Below are positions 27,549 through 36,837 of a DNA stretch of 64,000 nt, one piece after another. The notes under the pieces were generated by a model. It was not told where the DNA came from, did no database searches, and saw only the letters and a program-made list of their open reading frames with translations. Every line of letters starts with the position of its first letter. The stretch's first letter is position 1. Source of the stretch: Aphodousia faecalis (GTDB taxonomy: Bacteria > Pseudomonadota > Gammaproteobacteria > Burkholderiales > Burkholderiaceae_F); NCBI GenBank assembly GCA_018712705.1, contig DVGM01000034.1, positions 38,263 through 102,262 on the forward strand, in the 5' to 3' direction. Both the position numbers and the translations under genes were made by a program.

Positions 27549-27550
27549 GG

Positions 27551-29200
27551 TTATTTTTCGCACTTGATCGTGCAACGGGGCTTGATTTGCTTGAAGAAAT
27601 CATTGCCCTTGTCGTCCACCAAAATGAAGGCAGGGAAGTCTTGCACTTCAATCTTGTAGACAGCTTCCATACCGAGTTCCGGCCATTCGATGCATTCGAT
27701 GCTCTTGATGGAGCTTTCGGAAAGCACCGCAGCGATACCGCCGATCGTGCCGAGGTAGAAGCCTCCGTGCTTCTTACAAGCATCGGTCACGACTTGCGTA
27801 CGGTTGCCCTTAGCGATCATCACCATAGAGCCGCCATGGCTTTGGAAGAGGTCAACATACGGGTCCATACGGTTAGCCGTTGTCGGGCCCATAGAGCCGC
27901 ACGGATGACCGGCAGGCGTCTTGGCAGGACCTGCGTAGAGAACCGGGTGATCCTTGATGTATTGGGGCAACTCCTTGCCACTGTCGAGCAATTCCTTCAT
28001 GCGGGCGTGAGCGATGTCACGGGCCACAATGATCGTGCCGGTTAAGGACACACGGGTAGAAACCGGATATTTGCTCAATTCCTTGCAAACTTCCGACATC
28101 GGTTGGTTCAGGTCGATCTTAATCGTTTCGCCTTCGCCGGCCTTGCGGTATTCTTCAGGGATCAATTCACCGGGGTTGGAGTCGAGTTTTTCAATCCAGA
28201 CACCATCCTTGTTGATCTTAGCTTTGATGTTGCGGTCAGCCGAGCAACTCACGCCCATACCGACCGGGCAGCTAGCACCGTGGCGCGGCAAGCGAATGAC
28301 GCGCACGTCGTGAGCCATGTATTTGCCACCGAACTGAGCACCCAAACCGATATTTTGAGCAGCTTCCAAAAGCGTCTTTTCAAGTTCGACGTCGCGGAAA
28401 GCGCGGCCCGTTTCGTCACCGGTCGTGGGAAGGTTGTCATAGAAGTGCGTAGAAGCCAACTTCACCGTGAGCATTGTCTTTTCAGCAGACGTTCCGCCGA
28501 TCACAAAGGCGATGTGATACGGGGGGCAGGCAGCCGTACCCAAGCTCTTCATCTTTTCAATGAGGTAGGGAACAAGTGTCTTCGGGTTCAAAATGGCCTT
28601 GGTTTCTTGGTAGAGGTAGCTCTTATTGGCAGAACCGCCACCCTTCACTACGCACAAGAAGTTGTATTCGTTGCCTTCAACAGCTTCAATGTCGATTTGA
28701 GCGGGAAGGTTGCACTTGGTGTTCTTTTCTTCGTACATCGACAACGGAGCGTTTTGAGAATAACGCAGGCTATCGGTCGTGTAGGTTTGGAAAACGCCCA
28801 AGGAGAGAGCTTCTTCATCGCAGAAACCAGTCCAAACGGCTTGGCCTTTTTCGCCGTGAATAATGGCAGTGCCGGTATCTTGGCAGAAGGGCAATTCACC
28901 CTTGGCGGCCACTTCAGCGTTGCGCAAGAAGGAAAGAGCGACGTACTTGTCGTTATCCGTGGCTTCCGGATCCTTCAAAATCTTGGCCACTTGTTCGTTG
29001 TGAGCGCGACGGAGCATAAAGTTCGTGTCGTGGAAAGCTTGTTTGGCCAAAAGGGTCAATGCTTCCGGTTGAACTTTGAGGATCTTATGACCTTCGAATT
29101 CACCTTCAGACACGTAGTCTTTGGTGAGAAGGTAATATTCCGTGTCGTCTTTACCGAGTTGGAACATCGGAGCGTATTTAAATTCAACAGCTTGAGCCAT
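27551..29200 (-). CDS. fumA: Class I (iron-sulfur) fumarate hydratase
   Basis: Interconverts fumarate and malate with an oxygen-sensitive [4Fe-4S] cluster. 549 residues, matching E. coli FumA/FumB (548), with the alpha part (PFCQDTGTAIIHGEKG) and beta part (YAGPAKTPAGHPCGSMGPTTANRMD) fused. Cluster cysteines are expected in CQDTGT, GASCPVGMGVSC and PCGSMGPTT. Upstream on the same strand is dcuB, the neighbour of fumB in E. coli, so it may serve fumarate respiration as FumB does; the alternative symbol fumB is therefore equally fair. Confidence 0.97.
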   Translation of the reverse strand: MAQAVEFKYAPMFQLGKDDTEYYLLTKDYVSEGEFEGHKILKVQPEALTLLAKQAFHDTNFMLRRAHNEQVAKILKDPEATDNDKYVALSFLRNAEVAAKGELPFCQDTGTAIIHGEKGQAVWTGFCDEEALSLGVFQTYTTDSLRYSQNAPLSMYEEKNTKCNLPAQIDIEAVEGNEYNFLCVVKGGGSANKSYLYQETKAILNPKTLVPYLIEKMKSLGTAACPPYHIAFVIGGTSAEKTMLTVKLASTHFYDNLPTTGDETGRAFRDVELEKTLLEAAQNIGLGAQFGGKYMAHDVRVIRLPRHGASCPVGMGVSCSADRNIKAKINKDGVWIEKLDSNPGELIPEEYRKAGEGETIKIDLNQPMSEVCKELSKYPVSTRVSLTGTIIVARDIAHARMKELLDSGKELPQYIKDHPVLYAGPAKTPAGHPCGSMGPTTANRMDPYVDLFQSHGGSMVMIAKGNRTQVVTDACKKHGGFYLGTIGGIAAVLSESSIKSIECIEWPELGMEAVYKIEVQDFPAFILVDDKGNDFFKQIKPRCTIKCEK

Positions 29201-29289
29201 TTCTCGTTATCTCCTTAACGTTGTTATATCGACGCCTTTAACAAAGGGGAGCGTTAAATCGGCGCCATTCTCTAATAATGATACGGTCA

Positions 29290-29331
29290 AAGAAAAACGG
29301 CAAGTAATTGAAGAGTTCAACTACTTGCCGT
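29290..29331 (-). terminator. Terminator of dcuB
   Basis: ACGGCAAGTAATTGAA (29297-29312), GAG loop, TTCAACTACTTGCCGT (29316-29331): a 16-bp stem with one mismatch, then TTTTTC on the minus strand. Confidence 0.88.
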
Positions 29332-29367
29332 CCGTCATTCGCTATTTACTCGCAATAGGTTTATCGA

Positions 29368-30705
29368 TTAAACGAAACCATACATCGCAGCGAAGATGTA
29401 ACCGGCGATAGAGGCCGTGAACACACCGATCAAGCCCGGGAGGATGAAGGAGTGGTTGATCACGAACTTACCGATATGGGTCGTGCCGGAGCGGTCGAAT
29501 TGAATAGCAGCCAAGTCAGACGGATACGTCGGAAGGATGTAGTAACCGTAGCAGGCGGCAGAGAAAGCGACCACGATTCCCGGAGGCGTTCCAACAGCCA
29601 AGGCAACCGGAACAATCGTTGCAACGGCAGCCGCTTGAGAGTTCACCAACTTGGAAACCAAGAGCAACACGATAGCGTAGGCCCACGGATAAACCTTAAC
29701 GTATTCGGTCAAACCGACCTTCAAGTCGTTCAAGTGAGCAGCAAACATCGTATCGGCCATCCAAGCCACACCGTACACAGCCACGATGGCGACGGTACCA
29801 GCGCGGAACACGCTGTTCTTAGCCACGTCAGAAGCCTTAACATCGCAGAAGATAACCATCAACGTACCGGCAGCCAACATGAACATTTGAATAGCCAAGG
29901 TCATCGAGCAACCTTTCGGACGCAATTCGGGGAACATACCGAGGATAGCCACGATAACGATCACGCCGATGAACAAGCCCAAAGAGAGCCATTGCTTGCC
30001 CGTGAACTTCTTACCGATCAAGGTCGTCGTATCACCGTAGACATACTTCTTCATTTCCGGATCGGAAATCAATTGTTGGAATACCGGATCCTTGTCGAGG
30101 TCTTTACCACGGAACCAAGAGAAGCAGCAGACAGCGAACACACCGAAGAAGCCGCCAGGAATCGTGATGGAGAAGAGGTCAACGAAGCCGAAGTGTTGGC
30201 CATTGATCGTGTAACCTTCCATCAAAGCGATCATGGAAACAGCAGCCACAGCAGCCGGCGAGCAGATCACACCCATTTGAGAGGCGATCGTGGAACCAGC
30301 CATCGGGCGTTCCGGACGGATGTTGTTCTTAATAGCCACGTCATAGATAATGGGCAACATCGTGTAAACGACGTGACCCGTACCGCACAAGATGGTCAAG
30401 AACCAGCAGATGTACGGAGCGAGGAAGCAGACGTAGCGGGGATTTCTACGCAAAATCTTTTCAGCGATTTGGAGCAAGCAATCCAAACCACCAGCGGCTT
30501 GCAAAGTAGCAGAACCGCAAACCACGGCCAAAATCGTGAGGATCACGTCGACCGGCGGTTTACCCGGTTTAAGGCCGAAGCCGAAAACCAAAACGATCAA
30601 GCCCACGCCACCCAAAAGGCCGAGGGCCATACCACCTTTGCGGGCACCATAGAACAAGCATGCCAACACTAAGATTAGTTGTAGCCAAAAGTCAGTACCA
30701 ACCAT
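29368..30705 (-). CDS. dcuB: Anaerobic C4-dicarboxylate antiporter DcuB
   Basis: A 445-residue permease that, in E. coli, exchanges external fumarate or aspartate for succinate during fumarate respiration. Recognised by close correspondence to E. coli DcuB: LFYGARKGG at the N-terminus, LTILCGTGHVVYT, NNIRPERPM, GYYILPTYPSDLAAIQFDRSGTTHIG and the C-terminal FAAMYGF. About ten to twelve helices. It precedes class I fumarase on the same strand, as in dcuB-fumB, but has its own terminator. Two further Dcu-type genes are in the window and are a different subgroup. Confidence 0.96.
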   Translation of the reverse strand: MVGTDFWLQLILVLACLFYGARKGGMALGLLGGVGLIVLVFGFGLKPGKPPVDVILTILAVVCGSATLQAAGGLDCLLQIAEKILRRNPRYVCFLAPYICWFLTILCGTGHVVYTMLPIIYDVAIKNNIRPERPMAGSTIASQMGVICSPAAVAAVSMIALMEGYTINGQHFGFVDLFSITIPGGFFGVFAVCCFSWFRGKDLDKDPVFQQLISDPEMKKYVYGDTTTLIGKKFTGKQWLSLGLFIGVIVIVAILGMFPELRPKGCSMTLAIQMFMLAAGTLMVIFCDVKASDVAKNSVFRAGTVAIVAVYGVAWMADTMFAAHLNDLKVGLTEYVKVYPWAYAIVLLLVSKLVNSQAAAVATIVPVALAVGTPPGIVVAFSAACYGYYILPTYPSDLAAIQFDRSGTTHIGKFVINHSFILPGLIGVFTASIAGYIFAAMYGFV

Positions 30706-31106
30706 GGTAAGTTTCCTTTATTTTCTCTTTTAAACAATAGAAGAGGCTACGTTTCCGTAACCTTTCTAAGCACTGCGAATTTTCACACATGTAACGCTAC
30801 TTTTTCTTGTCTCGAGCGTTTTGTTTTTGAGCTAGGGATATATCTTTCTGTTATCTTTACAAAAATGTTAAAAAGTGTTTAGGGTTAACCCTTAAATTTT
30901 TACAAAATGGGTAGGGAATTTTCCTTAATTCGATTCAAACTTGCCCTAATAAAAAGAGATTGAGCTGTATCCAATCAATGGCGAATTTGTTAATGATTTG
31001 TGTCGATTTGTATCTTTGAGGGAATTATGCGTCATTCTTAAGGGGTAGAAAAAACGGAGGACTCATCAAGAGTCCTCCGTTAACGCAACTGTTTTAACCG
31101 TACAGG
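30706..31106. promoter_or_regulatory. Intergenic and promoter region of dcuB
   Basis: About 400 nt without a gene. It contains the perfect 12-base palindrome AGGGTTAACCCT at 30881-30892, roughly 180 nt upstream of the dcuB start, which may be an operator. The right end carries the terminator of the second dcu gene. Confidence 0.55.
31048..31080 (-). terminator. Terminator of the second dcu gene
   Basis: Perfect 11-bp stem ACGGAGGACTC (31054-31064) / GAGTCCTCCGT (31070-31080), loop ATCAA, then TTTTTC on the minus strand. Confidence 0.9.
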
Positions 31107-32441
31107 CTAGAGCATGATTTGTGAGATGAACCAACCGGCAGCCGTGCCGACCACAACAAAGGCCAGACCCGGTCGCATGTAGCTGTGGTTAAACACAAAA
31201 CTGCCTAACCTCGTAGTACCGGTACGGTCAAAAGCCGTACAACCGATTTGTGCGCCGCCAGGGATAACAAAGTCACCGTAGCAGGAAGCCCAAATACCGA
31301 CTAAGAGTTGCGGGCTTAAGCCCAAAGCCAAGCCGATCGGCATCAAAATCGTCGTACTGACGGTCGGCGAGAAAATTACCGAGCTAAAGCAGAAGCAGAC
31401 GATGCAGAAGATAATCGGCGAAGAACTGGCGATATCGGAGAAGTAGTGAACGAACACATCCTTGTGCGTGTCAAAGAACGTACCCGTTAACCAGGAAATA
31501 CCGAAGACACCAACCACGCCGATCAAACCGGAGCGGAAAACAGAGCCGGAAGCAAATTTGTCGCTCGGTACCTTACAGACAACAATGATCACCAAGGCGG
31601 TAGCCAACATGACCATTTGAATCAAAGACGGAATCGGTAATTGGCTGATCTTGCCCGCAATTTCCCAAGACGGACGCAGGGTTTCAGACGAGCCAATGGT
31701 GATGGAGGTCAAAATACCGATAGCGAAAATCAACACGCCGATCTTGGCACCCTTGCTTGGTTCCTTATAAATATGATCGGTCGTGGAAACATGCAGTTCC
31801 GTGTATTGGCCCGTTTGCACGCGATGGATGAACTCGGGATCTTTTTCGAGTTCACAGCCGCGCCAGTTCACAGACAAGCAAGCCGCCAATAAGGCGATGA
31901 AATACGTGGGAACAGAAACCGACAGAATGTCAAGCAACGTGTAGCCGTAGGCGGACATGATACCCACCATGGCAGCCATAGCGGCACTCATGGGGCTGGC
32001 CATCACGCCGATACCGGCGCAGATCACCGAGGCTGAAACAGCTCTTTCCGGTCTAATCTTTGCCGAGGCTGCCACTTCAGCCACCACCGGGTATACGGCG
32101 AAAGCCACATAGGCGGTACCCACAAAAATCACGAAGATGGAGCAAACCACGGGGCCCACAAAGTTAATAGCGCGCGGCCATTTGCGAAGTAATTTTTCAG
32201 CTAAACCGACCAAATAATCCAAACCGCCGGAGCCTTGCAAGACGCTCGTGCAGGCAATCACTGCGGTAATAATCAAAAGGACGGATACAGGAGGAGAGCC
32301 CGGTTGCATGCCGAAGCCGAGAACAAGGATGCTCACGCCGAAGCCGCCAGCAGCACCCAAACCCACGCCGCCGAAACGGCCGCCGACTGCCAAGCAGAAT
32401 AAGACGACGGCAAGTTGGAGCCAAAATTGGACATCAACCAT
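31107..32441 (-). CDS. DcuA/DcuB-family C4-dicarboxylate carrier, divergent subgroup (copy A)
   Basis: A 444-residue Dcu-family permease. It keeps the family core (GGRFGGVGLGAAGG, ILQ/VLQGSGGLDYL, KIRPERA, FVIPGGAQIGCTAFDRTGTTRLG), but the canonical DcuB block YYILPTYPSDLAAIQFDRSG is replaced by DFVIPGGAQIGCTAFDRTG. It is much closer to the third copy at 39.9 kb than to dcuB. The changed C-terminal block suggests a different substrate, for example a larger dicarboxylate. It is divergent from the GntR gene, with a TTGTCGACAA palindrome between them. Confidence 0.9.
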   Translation of the reverse strand: MVDVQFWLQLAVVLFCLAVGGRFGGVGLGAAGGFGVSILVLGFGMQPGSPPVSVLLIITAVIACTSVLQGSGGLDYLVGLAEKLLRKWPRAINFVGPVVCSIFVIFVGTAYVAFAVYPVVAEVAASAKIRPERAVSASVICAGIGVMASPMSAAMAAMVGIMSAYGYTLLDILSVSVPTYFIALLAACLSVNWRGCELEKDPEFIHRVQTGQYTELHVSTTDHIYKEPSKGAKIGVLIFAIGILTSITIGSSETLRPSWEIAGKISQLPIPSLIQMVMLATALVIIVVCKVPSDKFASGSVFRSGLIGVVGVFGISWLTGTFFDTHKDVFVHYFSDIASSSPIIFCIVCFCFSSVIFSPTVSTTILMPIGLALGLSPQLLVGIWASCYGDFVIPGGAQIGCTAFDRTGTTRLGSFVFNHSYMRPGLAFVVVGTAAGWFISQIML

Positions 32442-32671
32442 TTTTTATTCCTTGGAGAAGTAACAAAAAGAGGGGGAGCTTAGTAAGCTCCATGTATTTT
32501 CGGCTAATCGTAGGCGTCTTTTCGAGGATTTTCAAACGGCGATCTTTTTCAACAAATGCCAACAACATTGAGGAAAAGATAAATTAAGAGCAATTTATTT
32601 TACATTTTTCAAATGCTTAGACCGACATATAAGGCTAAAATATTGTATTTTACATATCGGGAAATCACTAA

Positions 32672-32682
32672 TTTGTCGACAA
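32672..32682. promoter_or_regulatory. Candidate GntR operator, dcu/gntR side
   Basis: TTTGTCGACAA, containing the 10-base palindrome TTGTCGACAA, typical in form for GntR/FCD regulators (TTGT-N2-ACAA). The same 11 bases recur upstream of the ArgH-like operon. Confidence 0.65.
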
Positions 32683-32753
32683 TTAAGTTAGATGTCCATC
32701 ATTAAAAACCCTTAATTTTTGTTGAATAATCAAAGAGTAGTCAAAAATCCCCC

Positions 32754-32759
32754 TATAAT
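32754..32759 (+). promoter_or_regulatory. -10 box of gntR
   Basis: A perfect TATAAT 35 nt before the chosen ATG at 32794. No good -35 is seen at 17 nt. It argues against starts at 32719 or 32758, which lie before or within the expected transcript start. Confidence 0.5.
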
Positions 32760-32793
32760 GATCGCTAACAATTTTTCAAAGGTCTCGAACAAA

Positions 32794-33456
32794 ATGCAAC
32801 AAAACGACAATTTGTTTGAACAAATTCGTGATCATTTGCAGGAACAAGCAAAAAATGGCGAACGCATTGACACGGAAACGGAATTGGCTAAGCGTTTCGG
32901 TGTGACCCGCTACCGTATTCGCAAAGAGTTGGATATTTTGACTCAAATGGGGATTCTGGTTAGAACACCGAAGCGTGGTACGACGGTTCGTGAAGTGGGC
33001 GCAAATAGTTTGCGCAATCAGATCCAGATGCGTTTCGACGTGGCTAATTTTGACGTGCAGGAATTTATTGAGGCTCGCGCTTTAGTGGAGTGCTCTCTCA
33101 TGCCGTTAGTCAGCCGTCGCATCACTCCGGCTTTGGCTTCCCGATTGGAAGGCACACTCAATAAGATTGAAGAACACGCCGATGAACCGTTGGTGGCCGA
33201 TAAATTTGACCGAGAATTCCATTTATTGCTTCTGGAAGGTTGCGGAAATCGAGTTCTTCAGGTTTTCTCAGGCGTGCTGGTGACGTACTTTGAAAAAACC
33301 TCACACCGCATTGCCAACATGGACAGACAATTCTTCTTGGATATTGCTCGACAGGAAAGGGAAATTTTGCGGGCGATTCGCATGGGGGATGCTCAAAAAG
33401 CTTCTGAACTTTTGCGCGCCCACTTAATGGAACAATCGCAACTGCTGCCGCTGTAG
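32794..33456 (+). CDS. GntR-family (FCD subfamily) transcriptional regulator
   Basis: A 220-residue regulator. Residues about 8-72 form the GntR winged helix (ETELAKRFGVTRYRIRKELDILTQMGILVRTPKRGTTV). The C-terminal all-alpha FCD domain carries candidate metal/ligand residues (FDREFHLLLLEGCGN with D and H, and a later histidine in LLRAHLMEQS). FCD regulators usually bind small organic acids. Start at ATG 32794, after a TATAAT box and an AAAGG site. It is divergent from a dcu gene and converges on an M20 hydrolase. The palindrome TTGTCGACAA, present here and before the ArgH-like operon, is its probable target. Confidence 0.92.
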   Translation: MQQNDNLFEQIRDHLQEQAKNGERIDTETELAKRFGVTRYRIRKELDILTQMGILVRTPKRGTTVREVGANSLRNQIQMRFDVANFDVQEFIEARALVECSLMPLVSRRITPALASRLEGTLNKIEEHADEPLVADKFDREFHLLLLEGCGNRVLQVFSGVLVTYFEKTSHRIANMDRQFFLDIARQEREILRAIRMGDAQKASELLRAHLMEQSQLLPL

Positions 33457-33469
33457 CTTTATATCGGAA

Positions 33470-33502
33470 GACAAAAAATGGGGAGTTTGAGACTCCCCAT
33501 TT
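33470..33502 (-). terminator. Shared terminator between gntR and the M20 gene
   Basis: AAATGGGGAGT (33476-33486) / ACTCCCCATTT (33492-33502). On the minus strand the run becomes TTTTTTG. It may act in both directions between convergent genes. Confidence 0.82.
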
Positions 33503-33521
33503 CATTGCCGGTGATTGTTAA

Positions 33522-34625
33522 TTAGCCGATCAAGTGTTCCACCACATCGACCATCACATCAACTCCCATCGGGAGGTATTTCGGGTCAAAATGCATCGTT
33601 GCTGCGTGAAGGCCCGGCGTTGCTCCAACACCTAAACCAAAGTAGGCAGCCTTCATTGTGGGCTTATGCATCTTATAGTAGTGGAAATCTTCGCCACCGC
33701 CGCCGCAGTCCTTAGCGACAGCTTCTTGTCCATGTGTGCGAACGATTGAATCGATCACCATTTGCTTGAAGTCTTCGTCATACTCGGCAGCCGGACATGC
33801 TCCCAGCTCAGTGATTTCCGCGGTTGCTCCGTATGCGGCAGCCGTGCCTTCAACGAGTTTAGCAAAGCGTTCAGAGAAATCCCTCATCATGGGATTCGTT
33901 TGCGCGCGGTTATCGAAGGTGATCGTGGCCGTTTCAGGAATGGAGTTTGTGGCGCCTTGATCTGCGTGCAATTGCGTGGCCTTCATAGACCAAATACCGG
34001 CTGGATTAAACCACATGTTTTGCACGCCTTGAACGATGGCGCAGGCTACGTCGAGGGCACTAACACCCAAGTGGGGGCGGGCAGCGTGGGCACTTCGGCC
34101 ATGAACTGTGACTCTTAATGTTCTGGAAGCCGTATGGTTGACGGCCGGGCAGATTTGACCGGCGGGCACATCTTGAATTGGGCGGATATGGGCGCCGAGC
34201 GCATAATCCACATCATCAATGACCCCGGCTTTGATCATGGCAAGAGCGCCGCTGATGGATTCTTCAGCCGGTTGGAAGAGCAATTTGAGTGTACCCTTCT
34301 TGACGCGATCCTTCAGGCGACTGGCAGCAGCAAGCAACATGGCTGTATGGGAGTCGTGGCCGCAAGCGTGAATGGCGCATTCTTTCCCGTCAATGGTAAA
34401 AGGCAAGGCGTCCATATCAGCGCGCAATAACACTACGGGACCGGGTTCGGCGCCTTTAATGACGCCCATTACGCCAGTAGTGCCGCCGATGCCGGTTTGC
34501 ACTTCAATGCCTAAATCTTGAAGCGTCTTCGTAACGTAGGCAGAAGTCTTCACTTCCTGCATGGCCAATTCCGGAATCTTATGGAGGTCTTCCCACATTT
34601 TGATGGGATCGAGAACTGTGGACAT
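33522..34625 (-). CDS. M20-family amidohydrolase (N-acyl amino acid/peptide hydrolase)
   Basis: A metallohydrolase of 367 residues in the M20D/IAA-amino acid hydrolase branch. Visible metal-site motifs are ADMDALP, HACGHDSHTAML and PAEES; a later VTVHGRSAHAARPHLG belongs to the dimerisation domain. Such enzymes deacylate N-acyl amino acids. No signal peptide, so cytoplasmic. Single gene between gntR and larE, without the GntR-type palindrome in its leader. In Bacillus, M20 YxeP and an MmgE/PrpD protein share the S-(2-succino)cysteine operon; here both families are in the same 10-kb region, but no direct link is shown. Confidence 0.88.
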   Translation of the reverse strand: MSTVLDPIKMWEDLHKIPELAMQEVKTSAYVTKTLQDLGIEVQTGIGGTTGVMGVIKGAEPGPVVLLRADMDALPFTIDGKECAIHACGHDSHTAMLLAAASRLKDRVKKGTLKLLFQPAEESISGALAMIKAGVIDDVDYALGAHIRPIQDVPAGQICPAVNHTASRTLRVTVHGRSAHAARPHLGVSALDVACAIVQGVQNMWFNPAGIWSMKATQLHADQGATNSIPETATITFDNRAQTNPMMRDFSERFAKLVEGTAAAYGATAEITELGACPAAEYDEDFKQMVIDSIVRTHGQEAVAKDCGGGGEDFHYYKMHKPTMKAAYFGLGVGATPGLHAATMHFDPKYLPMGVDVMVDVVEHLIG

Positions 34626-34744
34626 GGGTTTGTTCCTTTCTCAGAAAAGTTAAAAGGTATTTTTAGTTTAACTCTAAAAATCCATTACAGTTTTTTAATA
34701 CGCTGAAAATCTATGGCGAAATACCGAAATTTCTCGATTTTTAA

Positions 34745-35536
34745 TCAATCCATACTTCCAGAGCGAAAACCCTCTAAATCCAGAGTGACATATTTCCAAC
34801 CGAGGCTCTTGAGTTCTCTGACAATATCTGCTCGTTTGGAAAGCGCCAAAGAAAGATGTTCTAGGTCTGTTTCTATCCGTGCGATATCACCATGTGAGCG
34901 AACGCGGATAACTTTAAAACCAAATGAACGAAGATAATTCTCGGCTTGATCAATCTGCTTAAGGATAGGGACAGAAAGTGTTTGTCCGTAAGGCAGTCGA
35001 GTGGCTAAACAGGAACCGGACGGTTTTTTCGCGGCTGAGAGTCCCCAATGTGCCAAAAGTTCTCTCACATCTGATTTATGAAGCTCTAATTCTTTGAGCG
35101 GACTGCGAGCTCCTGACTCGGCAATGGCTTTTAATCCCGGACGGTATTTCGTTAAGTCATCTAATTGAGTGCCCTCTAAGAGGATTTTTACATTGTGTGT
35201 TTGTCCAAAATCCATAAAAGCTTTAAAAATGGCTTTTTTGCACCGGTAGCACCGATCTTGAGGGGTGTTTTCGATACCGATAGAAGCGGGAGAGTTAATG
35301 TTAATAACTTCAAGCTTGACTTGGAGATCTCGGGCGATTTGTTCAGCCTCTGCCAGCGCCACTCTTGGCATCCAAGGCGCATCAGCATACAGGGCATAAA
35401 CGGGAACGCGGCCACGAGAAGCTTCAAGGGCAAGTTTGAGGACTAAGACACTATCGGCGCCACCTGAGAACGCGACCATTACAGGTTCAGTCACGATAGC
35501 ATCAAAATGGCTAAGGACTGTTTTTAGATCAGGCAT
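34745..35536 (-). CDS. larE: LarE, ATP-dependent sacrificial sulfur transferase
   Basis: LarE adds sulfur to the pyridinium dithiocarboxylate precursor of the nickel-pincer nucleotide cofactor. 263 residues. The PP-loop SGGADS lies near 24-29, a CYRCK pair near 97, and a cysteine in PSGSCLATRLPYG is probably the sulfur donor of single-cysteine LarE proteins (inference). The start ATG 35536 lies inside the end of larC (8-nt overlap); another ATG at 35548 is possible. Last gene of the methyltransferase-larB-larC-larE operon. Confidence 0.92.
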   Translation of the reverse strand: MPDLKTVLSHFDAIVTEPVMVAFSGGADSVLVLKLALEASRGRVPVYALYADAPWMPRVALAEAEQIARDLQVKLEVININSPASIGIENTPQDRCYRCKKAIFKAFMDFGQTHNVKILLEGTQLDDLTKYRPGLKAIAESGARSPLKELELHKSDVRELLAHWGLSAAKKPSGSCLATRLPYGQTLSVPILKQIDQAENYLRSFGFKVIRVRSHGDIARIETDLEHLSLALSKRADIVRELKSLGWKYVTLDLEGFRSGSMD

Positions 35537-36833
35537 TTTCAGCGGCATTTTGTACCAAACGGTAAAGACCGGGCAGATCAAGATTGTGCTCTTTCGCCAA
35601 CCGTTTTACGGTTTCATATTCAGGATAAAAGCGAGTGTGAAATACTCCCTCTTGATCAGGCACTTCGCAAACTTTAACTTCCGCATCGCCATAGGGTGTT
35701 TGAACCGTCAACTGATGGCGCTTTAAGATACGGCGAAAGACTTCTCGAGAACGAATACCAATGGTTGTCGTGTTGGAAAAAATAATGTTTTCCAATTTTT
35801 CTTGCTGATCCGGTTTGCACAACACTGACAGTATGTAGGCCGGACGGCATTTTTTCGTATAAATTGGTGTAAACCAAGCCTCAAGTGCGCCGTGAGCGTA
35901 GAGTTTTTCAAGAGTAAAGCCAAGGGTTTCGGCCGTCGAATCATCAATATTGGTCGATAACTCAATGACTTTATCCTGTCCGCATTGATCGCCTGTTGCT
36001 TGGATGAGTGAGGCTCTTAGAAGGCTTGGACGGTCGTAATTTCGTTTTCCGGCTCCAAGGCCTGACTTCAAAATTTTGTAGCGTTGCGGAAGTTGTTCGG
36101 CCGTTTTGAGGGCGGCAACAATGGCAGCCCCGGTCGGCGTCACAAATTCACCTTTGCAGTCAATGCGAGATAGTGTTAGGCCATGCGCTTCAGCAATATG
36201 AGAAACCGCTGGGACTGGGATGGGCAAAATTCCATGTTGACAGCGAATTTCTCCATAACCTTCTCCCAGAGCGGTCACAATAACCTGATCGACATTCAAA
36301 TCGTCAATCAACACAGCAACTGAGAGAATATCGACGATAGAGTCAAGCGCCCCTACTTCATGGAAATGCACTTCGTCGATAGCGACGCCGTGAGCCTTGG
36401 CCTCTGCTTCAGCTACGATCGTGAAAATTTTCTTTGCGATGTTTTTTGCCCGATCGGTTGCGGATGTTTGATCCAATAGCCTGAAGATGTCGTCCAAGTG
36501 ACGATGATCACGATGATGGTGCTCGTGATCATGAGCCTCTGTTGAGGCTTCAGGGTGTTCATGCCGGCTGGTTTTCGGATGATGAGCTTTTTCGCCGAAA
36601 AGATAATTCATATCATGATCAGTATCCGCGGCGCCGTTTGTCAAAGTGACTTTAAAGTCACAAGCGGTTAAAGCGTTTTTCTTGACCCGAGAAACAGCAA
36701 TCTGAAATTGTTGGTCGGGTAGGGTCGCAAGAACTTGTTGCAGTTTTTCAAAATCAGCCCCTAAGTCAAGCAAGGCGGCTACAGTCATATCGCCGCTGAT
36801 TCCGGTTTGAGCATCCAACACCAGTGTTGTCAT
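35529..36833 (-). CDS. larC: LarC, nickel insertion enzyme for the nickel-pincer cofactor
   Basis: CTP-dependent cyclometallase that inserts nickel into the precursor. 434 residues in one uninterrupted frame, whereas Lactobacillus plantarum makes it through a programmed frameshift (LarC1/LarC2). N-terminal DAQTGISGDMTVAALLDLG is diagnostic. A long histidine-rich stretch lies around residues 85-115 (HEHPEAS, HDHEHHHRDHRH), fit for nickel binding. It sits 4 nt after larB and overlaps larE. Confidence 0.95.
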   Translation of the reverse strand: MTTLVLDAQTGISGDMTVAALLDLGADFEKLQQVLATLPDQQFQIAVSRVKKNALTACDFKVTLTNGAADTDHDMNYLFGEKAHHPKTSRHEHPEASTEAHDHEHHHRDHRHLDDIFRLLDQTSATDRAKNIAKKIFTIVAEAEAKAHGVAIDEVHFHEVGALDSIVDILSVAVLIDDLNVDQVIVTALGEGYGEIRCQHGILPIPVPAVSHIAEAHGLTLSRIDCKGEFVTPTGAAIVAALKTAEQLPQRYKILKSGLGAGKRNYDRPSLLRASLIQATGDQCGQDKVIELSTNIDDSTAETLGFTLEKLYAHGALEAWFTPIYTKKCRPAYILSVLCKPDQQEKLENIIFSNTTTIGIRSREVFRRILKRHQLTVQTPYGDAEVKVCEVPDQEGVFHTRFYPEYETVKRLAKEHNLDLPGLYRLVQNAAENA

Positions 36834-36837
36834 GAAA

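Larger units (their letters stand above)
27226..27550. other. Intergenic region between fumarase and pflB
   Basis: About 325 nt. The left part holds two fumarase 3' hairpins; the rest is the pflB promoter region. I saw no clear FNR palindrome (TTGAT-N4-ATCAA). Confidence 0.5.
32442..32793. promoter_or_regulatory. Divergent dcu/gntR promoter region
   Basis: About 350 nt, AT-rich. It holds the TTGTCGACAA palindrome (32673-32682), a TATAAT -10 for gntR (32754-32759) and, on the minus strand, TACAAT near 32643 as a possible -10 for the dcu gene. Confidence 0.6.

Noticed and set aside
28103..29218. Long open frame on the plus strand across the fumarase gene
   Set aside because: Antisense shadow of a clear class I fumarase; composition is unlike a real protein.
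29452..30672. Long His/Arg/Asp-rich open frame opposite dcuB
   Set aside because: Antisense of DcuB with a composition typical of reverse-complemented membrane genes.
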